Positions 10,062 to 18,742 of a DNA stretch of 64,000 nt are shown one piece after another. This stretch comes from Ornithinimicrobium cryptoxanthini (GTDB lineage: Bacteria > Actinomycetota > Actinomycetes > Actinomycetales > Dermatophilaceae), in assembly GCF_023923205.1 (NCBI RefSeq), contig NZ_CP099490.1, forward strand, positions 62,001 through 126,000. Reading direction: 5' to 3'. A program made the position numbers and the translations under genes. The notes beneath the pieces are model-generated. The model saw only the letters and a list, made by a program, of their open reading frames with translations. It was not told where the DNA came from and did no database searches. How positions within the stretch are numbered: position 1 is the first letter of the stretch; every line of letters begins with the position of its first letter.

Positions 10062-11177
10062 CTAGCCGTTGCGGTCCCGGTGCATCCGACGGGTGAGCAG
10101 CTCGGCGTCGGACTCTCCCTCGGCGTAGTCCGCGTCGTAGTCCTCAACGTAACCCTCGTCGTAACCCTCGACGTAGTCCCGGTTGTCATCCTGGTCCGGG
10201 TTGTAGTGGGCACCATAGGCATCCTCGCGCCGCCCGTTGCCCAGCGTCAGGAAGACGCCCAGTGCCAGCAGCAGCAGACCAGTGATGACACCCACCAGGG
10301 TCAGCGGGCCGTGGATGAAGCCCAGCAGCGCACCCTTGGAGCCGTACTCGTCGGCGTTGGCCTTCACCGTGTCGTCCGTGTAGCCGATCGCGCCCTGCGT
10401 GATCGGCACCGTCGGCAGGCTCGCGTCGACCGGTTCGAAGCGGACGTTCTGCTCCTCCAGGCCGCGCAGGATCACGCCGGTGTTCGGCTCGACCCACAGC
10501 GTGCGGGTGTTCTCATAGACGCGGGCGGCGTCGACCGGCTCGTCAGTCCCGAACAGTTCGCCCGGCAGTCCCGCGCTCTGCGCGACCTCCTGTGGGCCGA
10601 TCTCCATGACGAACTTGTATGCCGTGACGCCCTCGAGCTTCTCCTCACCCGAGTAGACCGCTGTCACTGCCTCGCCGACGGCACCGTCCCAGTAGGGGTA
10701 GTCCTCCTGCTGGGTGTTGAAGGGGAACTTGAAGAAGAGGCCGTCGTGCTGGATCGGCTCGCGCACGGCGACATCGTCGGGCTGGCTCGCGTCGCCGACC
10801 GCGATGTAGTCCCCGCAGCAGTTCGTCGACATGGCCGTGGTGCGGTCGAAGGAGACACCCTCATCGGAGTAGCTGAGGACGGGGCCGTCCTCGACGCTCG
10901 ACTCGACGGTGGTCTGCCAGAAGGCGTTGTTGTCGGTCGCGAGTCCGGGCACACCGACCACGTTGCGGGTCGAGAGCAGCGTGACGTTCTCGAGCTTCTC
11001 GATGCCGTCGGCCGAGACGCGGAGGGCGCTCATCCCCTCACCGCGAGACACCGACACGGTCTCCTGGTCGAGCTCGACCTTGGCGAGGCTGTCATAGATC
11101 ACCGGCTTGGCCAGCACCCCGAGGAGCAGGGCGAACGCACCGACAACAAGGCTGATTAGTCCGAGGATTCGGCGCAT
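10062..11177 (-). CDS. DUF3068 domain membrane-anchored protein
   Basis: The 371-residue protein has an N-terminal hydrophobic segment (ISLVVGAFALLLGVLAKPVI), a long extracytoplasmic region, a second membrane segment near the C-terminus (LTLVGVITGLLLLALGVFLTL) and a very acidic Tyr/Asp/Glu-rich cytoplasmic tail. This arrangement matches DUF3068 (porin PorA-like) proteins of actinobacteria; the function is unknown. The ATG at 11177 follows GAAGGAG, a good ribosome-binding site, so the upstream extension to 11699 is rejected. It is convergent with ligB (21-base gap) and divergent from the acyltransferase, sharing an intergenic region that holds a TACC-N4-GGTAAC motif. Confidence 0.85.
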   Translation of the reverse strand: MRRILGLISLVVGAFALLLGVLAKPVIYDSLAKVELDQETVSVSRGEGMSALRVSADGIEKLENVTLLSTRNVVGVPGLATDNNAFWQTTVESSVEDGPVLSYSDEGVSFDRTTAMSTNCCGDYIAVGDASQPDDVAVREPIQHDGLFFKFPFNTQQEDYPYWDGAVGEAVTAVYSGEEKLEGVTAYKFVMEIGPQEVAQSAGLPGELFGTDEPVDAARVYENTRTLWVEPNTGVILRGLEEQNVRFEPVDASLPTVPITQGAIGYTDDTVKANADEYGSKGALLGFIHGPLTLVGVITGLLLLALGVFLTLGNGRREDAYGAHYNPDQDDNRDYVEGYDEGYVEDYDADYAEGESDAELLTRRMHRDRNG

Positions 11178-11213
11178 CACTGTCTCCTTCGACCAGTTGG
11201 CTGTGGCGGAGCC

Positions 11214-11227
11214 TACCAGCGGGTAAC
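11214..11227 (+). promoter_or_regulatory. TACC-N4-GGTAAC motif, copy 1
   Basis: TACC AGCG GGTAAC lies in the 75-base gap between the divergent DUF3068 and acyltransferase genes, 25 bases before the acyltransferase ATG. The same spaced motif occurs in two other divergent intergenic regions of this window (17427 and 22357), each 25-31 bases before a plus-strand start codon. Confidence 0.4.
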
Positions 11228-11252
11228 GATTCGTCGTAGAGTCAGCGCCGAG

Positions 11253-12473
11253 ATGACCGCAATCGACCCTCGGCAAGAGTCCACCGTTGCTCCGGCCGCC
11301 ACCCGTCCGGCCGCCGCCGGTCCCGCTGCCGTGGATGTCTCGCGGCTGCGCCGCAGGTTCGCGCCGCTGGACGGACTGCGGGCCGTCGGTGCGCTGATGG
11401 TGGTGGTCACGCACGTCTCGGCACACACCGCGACCAGCGTGACCGAGCCCTTCGGGGGCCTGCTGGCACGGTTCGATGCGGGCGTCGCCCTGTTCTTCGT
11501 GATCTCCGGGTTCCTGCTCTATCGGCCGTATGTCGCCGCGCGCCTGACCGGGGCACCGGCCCCCGATGTCCGCGGCTATCTCTGGCGACGGGCGCTGCGG
11601 ATCCTGCCCGTCCTGTGGATCGCGGTCGCCGGCGTGTGGCTTCTCTTTGACCACGGGACCCCGGCGAGCCAGTATCTGCGCCACGCTCTGCTGGTCCACA
11701 TCTACTGGCCGTCCAACTGGGTGCTCGGGCTGACCCAGATGTGGAGCCTGGCGGTGGAGGCGGCCTTCTATGTGGCGCTGCCGTTGCTGGCCTGGCTGCT
11801 GGTGTGCTCAGCCCGCGACCCCCTGACGTTCATCCGGCGCAGCCTGGCAGTCCTCGGTCTCCTGGTGCTGCTCAGCCCCGTGTGGGTCTATGTCGCGACA
11901 GCTCTCGAGCACCCGACCGCCCCGCAGTGGCTGCCGGCCTATCTCGGCTGGTTCGCGATCGGCATGGCCCTGGTGACCTGGCAGCAGGCCCGGGGCCTCG
12001 GCCTGCTTCGCGCCTCCCGGATCGATGACCTGGCGCGCCACCCGGGCACCCTGTGGCTGATCGCCCTGGCCATCCTCGTGATCGTCGCGACGCCGATCGC
12101 CGGTTCCCGTGGGTTGGCACCGGCGGTCGCGGGGGAGGCGGCGTTCAAGAACCTGGCGTATGCCGTGTTCGCGGCGTTGTTGGTCCTGCCCTGCATCGCG
12201 GCACTCCGGGACGGCGACGACGCGCGGGTCGCGCGGGCGCTGGGCGGCCGGGTGGGCCGCTGGTTGGGCGACATCTCCTACGGGATCTTCGCCTATCACC
12301 TGCTGATCCTGGAGCTCATCGGTCCGGTCGCCGGTCACGAGAACTTCACCGGCGGCTTCTGGCGGCTGCTGGTGCCGACGCTCCTGGTCACCGTCCCGGT
12401 CGCGGCGATCAGCTATCGCTTCCTGGAGCGGCCGATCATGGACTGGGGTCGGCGGGTCTACTCCCGTCGCTGA
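11253..12473 (+). CDS. Acyltransferase 3 (OafA/YrhL) membrane protein
   Basis: The 406-residue integral membrane protein opens with the family signature RFAPLDGLRAVGALMVVVTHV. It contains about ten hydrophobic segments and the central MWSLAVEAAFY motif, ending with the typical FLERPIMDWGRR. Members transfer acetyl or other acyl groups to cell-surface sugars; the substrate here is not known. Its location at the head of a glycan-related block (AftD-like protein, glycosyltransferase, dTDP-rhamnose genes) fits modification of an envelope polysaccharide. A -10-like TAGAGT (11237-11242) lies ten bases before the ATG. The last 38 bases overlap the 3' end of the convergent AftD-like gene. Confidence 0.9.
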   Translation: MTAIDPRQESTVAPAATRPAAAGPAAVDVSRLRRRFAPLDGLRAVGALMVVVTHVSAHTATSVTEPFGGLLARFDAGVALFFVISGFLLYRPYVAARLTGAPAPDVRGYLWRRALRILPVLWIAVAGVWLLFDHGTPASQYLRHALLVHIYWPSNWVLGLTQMWSLAVEAAFYVALPLLAWLLVCSARDPLTFIRRSLAVLGLLVLLSPVWVYVATALEHPTAPQWLPAYLGWFAIGMALVTWQQARGLGLLRASRIDDLARHPGTLWLIALAILVIVATPIAGSRGLAPAVAGEAAFKNLAYAVFAALLVLPCIAALRDGDDARVARALGGRVGRWLGDISYGIFAYHLLILELIGPVAGHENFTGGFWRLLVPTLLVTVPVAAISYRFLERPIMDWGRRVYSRR

Positions 12474-15400
12474 CCGGCCCGGCAGATCGGGGTCCGACGT
12501 GTGGAGTGCGCAGCCTGGGCGGGTCCGTCACCGCAGCAGCGACGAGGACCAGCACGATCGTCAGCACCAGCAGGACCTGCGGCAGCACCGCGGTGAGGTC
12601 GCTGCCCTGAGGGCGTGGTCCGGCCCAGGCGAGCAGCGCGGCGCCGACCACTCCGGTCAGCGCCGGCACGGCCAGCGCGACAGCTGACCTGGACCCTTCA
12701 GCCGTGCGACGTGCCACGAGAGTCAGCACGACACCGGCCAGCACCCCGAGCAGCAGGCCCCACACACCGGCGAGGGCGAGAGCGAACAGCCCGACGAGGG
12801 CAGCCCGAGCGGGCAGGGTGAGGGTCGCGGCCCGCTGCGGGAGCGCCGGGCGAGTCCCGTCCTGCCGCCCCGGGCGCCAGAGCCCGGCGCCCACGAGGAG
12901 CAGCAGCGCGCCGAAGCCGAGTCCAAGGCCTGCGCGATAGGCCCCGTCCGGCCCGAACCGCGCCTCCAGGGTCCCGGCAACCCCCGCCGGCACGACGAAG
13001 CCCTGCTGCCACCCGTCAACGACGAGCGGCTCGAGGGGGGTGGGAGCACCCTCCTCACCGGCGAGCGCGGCCGACCAGCCGGAGCCGAAGTTCTGGGCCA
13101 GCACCACGAGCGAGTCCTCCGTGCGGGCCGGCAGGTCCACCCGGACCTCGGCAGGTGTCGGCCGCGTCAGCTCGAGCGGTGTCGCGGGTGCCAGCTCGGC
13201 GTCGAAGCCGTCACGGGTCAGGGTCAGCTCCACCGGCACCCACCGGTCGGTCGCCACCGCGGTGATCTGGTTGGCCGCCGCGTCGAGTGACACGGACCCC
13301 GCGTCGCCGCACGGGCGCCAGTCCAGGCGGTCGCGCTCCAGCACCTCACGGGCAGTCCCGGTCACCTGCGTGCGCACCGTCGTGCCGTTGACCGTCACGT
13401 CCGGCCCGGAGCCACACGGCAGGGACAGTGCCCGGTCCGGGTCCGGCACCGGGAAGTCGGCATCGCCGAGCAGGGTCAGCTCGGAGACACCCACCGGCAG
13501 TCCGCGGGCCGGGCCGGGCAGCAGCGGGTCCGAGGTGGTCACGGTGAACGAGCGTCCGAAGGTGACCGCCACCTCGGAGACCTCGACCGGGTCCCAGCTG
13601 ACCTCGCCGCCATCGCCGATGACCAGGTCCATCGGCTCGCCGCCGTCGAGGCTCACCGACAGCTCCGACGGTCGGCTGGCCGGCAGGAAGTAGTCGCTCG
13701 ACACGCGCAGTCCGGTCAGCTCCCGCTCCTGCGGCAGCTCCAGCGTCAGCGTGGGTGCACTGTCGAGCACACCCGCGACCCAGCCCGTGCCCTCATCGCC
13801 GTCCACCACCGTGTCCGGCCTGCCATAGGTGGCGAACACATCGCGTGATGAGGCGCTCACCTCGACCTGGCCCGGCTCTCGCAGCAGCTCCTCGATCGCC
13901 TCCCCGTCGACGGGCATGACCTGGCCGTGCACGGCATACGACCCGGCGGTGTCCAGAGTGACCGTGCGGTGCAGACCGGCCGGCTCCTCCATCGGCTGCG
14001 CCTGCAACCCGGCACACAGCGGCCGTTGGCCCAGCATCAGGCAGGCCGAGCGTCCGAGCTGCTGGGCGCGCAGGGACACCACGTCGACCGGCCCGCTCGC
14101 GGACCGGACCTGCAGGTCCGGGGCTATGGGGCTGATCCCGGGCAGGTCCACCTCGGCGAGCGCGGCGCCCGTCACCGTCCCGGCTGGCACCGACGCCGCC
14201 ACGATGCGCAGGGTCGTGGTCGGCCCCTCGGGCACCGTCAGCTCCTGGTCCAGCGAGTCCGCGTCGACCACGGTCGTCTCGCTCCCGGCGTCGGTCACCA
14301 CCCGCCATGACTGCACAGGGGCGAAGAAGGCGGAGGCGCTGAGCCGCACCGTCAGGTGGGTGCCGAGATCCTGGGGCTGCGTGAAGTCCACCTGCCACCA
14401 CTGGCCCTGCGGCGAGCCCAGGTCACCACTGAGCCAGGCCGTGCCGGGGTCGCCGTCCAGCGCGGCCCACGGGTCATAGCCCGGACCGGCCCGTCCCAGC
14501 ACGTCGACGTCCGACGCGGATGACGAGGCCGTGACCGCGGCGACCGGCGCCGGCCACGTGATCGGTGCCCGGTCGCCCAGCCCGGGGACCAGGTAGTCGT
14601 TGACGCGACGGTCCGGCATCGCCTGGTCGGGGGTCATCATCCCGGAGAGGTTGTCCACAGCCCGGCCGAAGTCGACCGCCCGCCGACGGTAGCCGTCGCT
14701 GAGCACCGTGCCGCCGAGCTCGTCGAGGTCCACTCCGTCGAGGTCCGCCCCATCGAGGTCGGCTGAGTCCGTGGCACTGCTGCCCTCCAGCAGGTATGCC
14801 GGGGAGAGCCCGGCCAGGCCCGGCACGTCCTCGGGTCCACCGGTCAGGCGCAGTGTGTCGGCCAGCGGGACCAGGCGAGCGGTCATCGGGTCCGGCACGG
14901 CATAGATCTGCACCGACGGCGTCGGCACGACGGTGCGCTGCCGGACGGTGTGGCTGTCCGACTCGCCAGCGGGACCGACAGGGGGACCGAAGTCGGCGAC
15001 CCGCTCCAGACCCGCACCGACCAGTGCCTGGTGTGGGGCGACCTGGGGCGTGCGGTGGGCGGTCAGGGCCAGGTCGTTGCGGACCACGACCCAGCCGACT
15101 CCGCCGCGGCCCAGCGCCTGTGCAAGGTCTGGCCCTCCGTCGCCGGAGCCCAGGCGCCGCTGGATCTCATCGAGCCAGCGGGTGGACCCGGCACCGCCCA
15201 GCGGCACGGCGTCGCGGACCGCGAAGGGACGCTCCATCAGCGACTGCAGGGGTTCGTCGCGGGTCGAGCCCCAGGTGAAGTCGGCGAACGAGGCCGCCGG
15301 CACGACGAGCACCGTCCCGTCGCCGGGTTGGGCGTCCAACCAGTCCGCGGCCTGCTGCCAGTGCGGCGCGATCTGCTCGTGGCCGCCGACGCGCGGCAGG

Positions 15401-16659
15401 GTGGAGGCCAGTCCCGGTGCCGCCACAAGCACCACGGCGCACGCTGTGACAAAGGGCAGCAGCGCCCGGTGCAGCTGCGCCTGCCGGCTCCACCGGGCCA
15501 GCTGGGTCAGGGCGCTGGCCAGCAGCAGCACCAACGGCAGCCGCACGACGAGCTCGAACTTGTGGGTGTTGCGCAGCGCTGCGAGCGGCCCATCGAGCAG
15601 GTCCTGCACCGGCGCGGCCAGGACCCCGGACACGGCCCCGGTGTGACCGGCGGTGACCAGGACCAGACCGGTGCCGACCCCCACCGCGAGGAAGAGCCGG
15701 TGCGGCGTGCGCGAGCGGGTGAGCGCGAGCAGACCCACGATGGCGATGACCAGGCTGCCGGCGACGAGCAGCCCGCTGTCGACATACTGCCGACCGCCGG
15801 GCCAGGCCGGACCGCTGGACGTGATCAGATAGCCCAGCCAGTGGCTCGTGCCGCGCAGTGCCTCGCTCGGTGCCGCGACCAGGGTGGAGACCACGGCGGA
15901 CTCGATCCAGTCCAGGAAGGGCGGGCTGTGCGCCCCCATCACCAGCAGCGGCACCAGCCACCAGGCCATCGCGACCACGACCGCGGCGAGCCAGCCCAGG
16001 AGCGCCAGCAGCGTCTCGCGGGTCCGGCGTCGGGTGAGGAACCACAGGGTCGGCAGCACCAGCACCGCGCCGGTCGCGACTGCGTTGACGCCACCGACCA
16101 GCGCCACGGCCAGGGCCGAGCGCCAGATCCGTCCCCACCAGGTCAGCGGCGCCCGGCTGACCAGCGGCAGCAGCACCCAGGGAGCCATCGCCATCGGCCA
16201 CACCTCGACGGAGGTGATGGTGACCTCGCTGAGCATCCGCGGGGACAGGGCATAGGCGAACGCGGCGACGTAGGTCGTCCACGGCGTCCCCATGCCGAGG
16301 GCGCGGGCCAGCTTCCAGGTGCCGAGGAAAGCGACGCACAGGATCACCGACCACCACAGCCGTTGCACCACCCAGGCGGGCAGCCCGAGCTCGATCAGGA
16401 ACGCGTGGAACGGTCCGACCGGCAACAGATAGCCGTAGGCCTGGTTCTGGAGCTGTCCGAGGAAGCCGTGCGGGTCCCACAGGTGCAGCGAGCGGCCGAG
16501 GAACGCCAGCGGGTCGGCGGTCAGGTCGAGCTTGGTGTCGGGCACCACCAGCCCCGGTGCCTGCCGGAACATCAGCGCGGTCAGGGCCAGGCACCCGAGG
16601 ACCAGGCGGGCGCCCCACGGGGAGGAGGCGGTGCCAGGACGCTCCGGCTCGGCAGTCAC
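12436..16659 (-). CDS. AftD-like giant membrane protein (GT-C plus carbohydrate-binding domains)
   Basis: The 1,407-residue protein matches mycobacterial AftD (about 1,400 residues) in size and order. An N-terminal GT-C membrane domain has ~10 or more helices and a GTPWTTYVAAFAYALSPRM segment. A large extracytoplasmic region follows with two discoidin/CBM-like parts (around residues 730-860 and 930-1020), and two to four membrane helices close the C-terminus. AftD adds alpha-1,3-arabinofuranose to mycobacterial arabinan. In an organism probably lacking arabinogalactan, the donor and acceptor are uncertain. The GTG start overlaps the stop of the methyltransferase gene (GTGA, 16656-16659), so the two are translationally coupled. 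Confidence 0.85.
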   Translation of the reverse strand: MTAEPERPGTASSPWGARLVLGCLALTALMFRQAPGLVVPDTKLDLTADPLAFLGRSLHLWDPHGFLGQLQNQAYGYLLPVGPFHAFLIELGLPAWVVQRLWWSVILCVAFLGTWKLARALGMGTPWTTYVAAFAYALSPRMLSEVTITSVEVWPMAMAPWVLLPLVSRAPLTWWGRIWRSALAVALVGGVNAVATGAVLVLPTLWFLTRRRTRETLLALLGWLAAVVVAMAWWLVPLLVMGAHSPPFLDWIESAVVSTLVAAPSEALRGTSHWLGYLITSSGPAWPGGRQYVDSGLLVAGSLVIAIVGLLALTRSRTPHRLFLAVGVGTGLVLVTAGHTGAVSGVLAAPVQDLLDGPLAALRNTHKFELVVRLPLVLLLASALTQLARWSRQAQLHRALLPFVTACAVVLVAAPGLASTLPRVGGHEQIAPHWQQAADWLDAQPGDGTVLVVPAASFADFTWGSTRDEPLQSLMERPFAVRDAVPLGGAGSTRWLDEIQRRLGSGDGGPDLAQALGRGGVGWVVVRNDLALTAHRTPQVAPHQALVGAGLERVADFGPPVGPAGESDSHTVRQRTVVPTPSVQIYAVPDPMTARLVPLADTLRLTGGPEDVPGLAGLSPAYLLEGSSATDSADLDGADLDGVDLDELGGTVLSDGYRRRAVDFGRAVDNLSGMMTPDQAMPDRRVNDYLVPGLGDRAPITWPAPVAAVTASSSASDVDVLGRAGPGYDPWAALDGDPGTAWLSGDLGSPQGQWWQVDFTQPQDLGTHLTVRLSASAFFAPVQSWRVVTDAGSETTVVDADSLDQELTVPEGPTTTLRIVAASVPAGTVTGAALAEVDLPGISPIAPDLQVRSASGPVDVVSLRAQQLGRSACLMLGQRPLCAGLQAQPMEEPAGLHRTVTLDTAGSYAVHGQVMPVDGEAIEELLREPGQVEVSASSRDVFATYGRPDTVVDGDEGTGWVAGVLDSAPTLTLELPQERELTGLRVSSDYFLPASRPSELSVSLDGGEPMDLVIGDGGEVSWDPVEVSEVAVTFGRSFTVTTSDPLLPGPARGLPVGVSELTLLGDADFPVPDPDRALSLPCGSGPDVTVNGTTVRTQVTGTAREVLERDRLDWRPCGDAGSVSLDAAANQITAVATDRWVPVELTLTRDGFDAELAPATPLELTRPTPAEVRVDLPARTEDSLVVLAQNFGSGWSAALAGEEGAPTPLEPLVVDGWQQGFVVPAGVAGTLEARFGPDGAYRAGLGLGFGALLLLVGAGLWRPGRQDGTRPALPQRAATLTLPARAALVGLFALALAGVWGLLLGVLAGVVLTLVARRTAEGSRSAVALAVPALTGVVGAALLAWAGPRPQGSDLTAVLPQVLLVLTIVLVLVAAAVTDPPRLRTPHVGPRSAGPVSDGSRPADPSP

Positions 16660-17405
16660 AACCGCTCCAGCACGATCACGGCGTTCCAGGCCACGACCTC
16701 ACGCAGGCCCGGCACGCGGATCAGCCACCGCGCCCAGGCCGGGTGATAGCGCGGCTCGACCGCCACGATGCGCGCCTCACCGGCCGCCTCGACGGACCGG
16801 GCCCAGCGCATCATCCGGGCCACGGAGCAGACAAACAGCGAGGTCCCGAAGTCGTTCTTGGGTCGGTGTCCGCGCCGCCGGGCATAACGGTCGGCGGCCC
16901 GGCGCCCGCCGAGGTAGTGCCACATCCCCGTCTCGTGGCCCCCGTGCGGTGACAGCCACGGCGTCCAGGACAGATAGGTGGTGCCCCCGGGCCGGGTCAC
17001 GCGCAGCATCTCGTGCGCCATCTGCTCGGGGTCGGGGACGTGCTCCAGCACGTTGGAGGAGAAGCAGAGGTCCACGCTCGCGTCGGCCAGCGGCAGCGCC
17101 AGGCCGGACGCGCGCAGCGTGTTGGCGGCGGCGTGGCCGCGGGCGGTCAGCTCACCGGCATCGGGCTCGATGCCGAGGTAGCGCGCTCCGGCGGCGAGGA
17201 AGGCGTCGGCGAAGTAGCCGGGTCCGCCACCGACATCGACCACGTCCGCGCCGGCCAGCTCGGCGAAGCGGGCGACCTCGCGCGTCGAGTCGGCCGCGAG
17301 CACGCTGTAGAACCGGTCGGGGTCGCTCTGCTCGACCAGGAAGGCCCGGAAGAGGTGGACCGAGCGTGCGAGGGTGCCGGTCGGCGGCAGCTCGACATCG
17401 TCCAC
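16656..17405 (-). CDS. Class I SAM-dependent methyltransferase
   Basis: The 249-residue product has SAM-binding motif I (VVDVGGGPGYFADAF) and the methyltransferase-11 signature CFSSNVLEHVPDPEQMAHEM followed by RVTRPGGTTYLSW. The target is unknown; tight coupling to the AftD-like gene suggests a lipid-linked sugar or glycan. The GTG at 17405 (start VDDVELPPTGT) is preferred: a -10 TATGGT (17414-17419, minus strand) lies eight bases upstream, giving a leaderless start. The upstream extension to 17510 would overlap the divergent glycosyltransferase gene. Confidence 0.85.
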   Translation of the reverse strand: MDDVELPPTGTLARSVHLFRAFLVEQSDPDRFYSVLAADSTREVARFAELAGADVVDVGGGPGYFADAFLAAGARYLGIEPDAGELTARGHAAANTLRASGLALPLADASVDLCFSSNVLEHVPDPEQMAHEMLRVTRPGGTTYLSWTPWLSPHGGHETGMWHYLGGRRAADRYARRRGHRPKNDFGTSLFVCSVARMMRWARSVEAAGEARIVAVEPRYHPAWARWLIRVPGLREVVAWNAVIVLERL

Positions 17406-17426
17406 GACAACGAACCATAATGCGGC

Positions 17427-17440
17427 TACCATTCGGTAAC
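17427..17440 (+). promoter_or_regulatory. TACC-N4-GGTAAC motif, copy 2
   Basis: TACC ATTC GGTAAC sits between the divergent methyltransferase and glycosyltransferase genes, 29 bases before the glycosyltransferase ATG. It is the second of three copies in the 10-23 kb envelope block. Confidence 0.4.
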
Positions 17441-17469
17441 TCATTTGGTGGCCCCCGCGCCGCCGCACC

Positions 17470-18687
17470 ATGACGACGGAGTCTGACCCGATGCGGATCG
17501 CCCTGTGCAACTGGCGCGATCTCGCGCACCCCGAGGGCGGCGGCGCCGAGGTCTATGCGCGGATGGTCGCCGAGGGGCTGGCCGCCGCAGGTCATGACGT
17601 CACCTTCCTGTGCGCCACGCACGACAATGCCCCGCGCCAGGAGACGATCAACGGCGTGCACTACCTGCGGGCCGGGTCGCGCACCGGGGTGTATGCCGCA
17701 GCGCGCCGGGCGATCCGCCGGCTGGAGCCCGTGCAGGGCAGGTTCGACGTGGTCATCGACGTGCAGAACGGCCTGCCGTTCTTTGCTGGCTGGGCCACCC
17801 ACGCGCCGGTGGTTGTCCTGGTCCACCACGTGCATCGCGAGCAGTGGCCAGTCGTCTTCAGCAAGCCCGTCGCGACCCTCGGCTGGGGCATCGAGTCGCA
17901 GGTCGCACCGCGGCTCAACCGTGGTCGGCAGTATGTCGCGGTGTCCCGCTCCACCAAGGACGAGCTGGTGGAGATGGGGGTCGAGCGCGACCACGTGGCG
18001 ATCATCCACAACGGCACCAAGGCACCCCTGCCGGTGCCGGCACAGGAGGTCGACGGGCCGCGCCTGCTGGTGCTGGGTCGGGTGGTGAAGCACAAGCGGA
18101 TCGAGCAGGCGATCGACGTGGCGACCCGGCTGCGCTCGCGCCACCCCGGTCTGCGGCTGCGCGTCGTCGGCGAGGGCTGGTGGAGCCCGCAGATCCGCGA
18201 CCACGTGCAGGCTGTGGGGGCGCAGGACTACGTCGATCTGCTGGGTTTTGTCGACGAGGAGACCAAGCACCGGGAGCTGGCCTCGGCCTCGCTCCTGCTG
18301 GTGCCCAGCGTGAAGGAGGGCTGGGGGCTGTCCGTCGTCGAGGCCGCCAGCCACGGCGTGCCGGCCATCGGCTACCGCGACGCCGGTGGTGTCTCGGAGT
18401 CGATCGAGGACGGGGCGACCGGGCTGCTGGTCGACAACTTCGACCAGCTGGTCGCCTCGGCCGACGCACTGCTGCGCGACCCTGACCGGTTGGGCGAGCT
18501 CGGCGCCAACGCGCTGGCGCACTCGGCCCGGTTCACGTGGGACGAGACGGTGCGCGCGTGGGAGCAGCTGCTGCTGCGCACGGCCTGGGGGCACACCCCG
18601 ACGGCCATGGGCGACCATGCCCACCCGGTGCCGCCGGTGCGCTCGCACACCGAGGCCGAGCTGCCGGTGGAGCGCGGCACCGCCTGA
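17470..18687 (+). CDS. Glycosyltransferase family 4
   Basis: The 405-residue GT-B enzyme begins RIALCNWRDLAHPEGGGAEVY, with the glycine-rich donor-fold loop of GT4. Its acceptor half has VVLVHHVHREQWP, and the C-terminal half has LLVLGRVVKHKRIEQAI and the E-x7-E motif in VKEGWGLSVVEAASHG. It probably transfers a nucleotide-activated hexose to a lipid or glycan in the cytoplasm. It is divergent from the methyltransferase/AftD pair, so the three genes may serve one envelope glycan. An internal ATG at 17491 (MRIALCNW) is an alternative start that would remove seven residues. Confidence 0.9.
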   Translation: MTTESDPMRIALCNWRDLAHPEGGGAEVYARMVAEGLAAAGHDVTFLCATHDNAPRQETINGVHYLRAGSRTGVYAAARRAIRRLEPVQGRFDVVIDVQNGLPFFAGWATHAPVVVLVHHVHREQWPVVFSKPVATLGWGIESQVAPRLNRGRQYVAVSRSTKDELVEMGVERDHVAIIHNGTKAPLPVPAQEVDGPRLLVLGRVVKHKRIEQAIDVATRLRSRHPGLRLRVVGEGWWSPQIRDHVQAVGAQDYVDLLGFVDEETKHRELASASLLLVPSVKEGWGLSVVEAASHGVPAIGYRDAGGVSESIEDGATGLLVDNFDQLVASADALLRDPDRLGELGANALAHSARFTWDETVRAWEQLLLRTAWGHTPTAMGDHAHPVPPVRSHTEAELPVERGTA

Positions 18688-18742
18688 CCCTTGGCTGGGC
18701 TGAGGGCTGCCGCTGCCAGGCTGTCGCCGCTACGCTGCGAGA

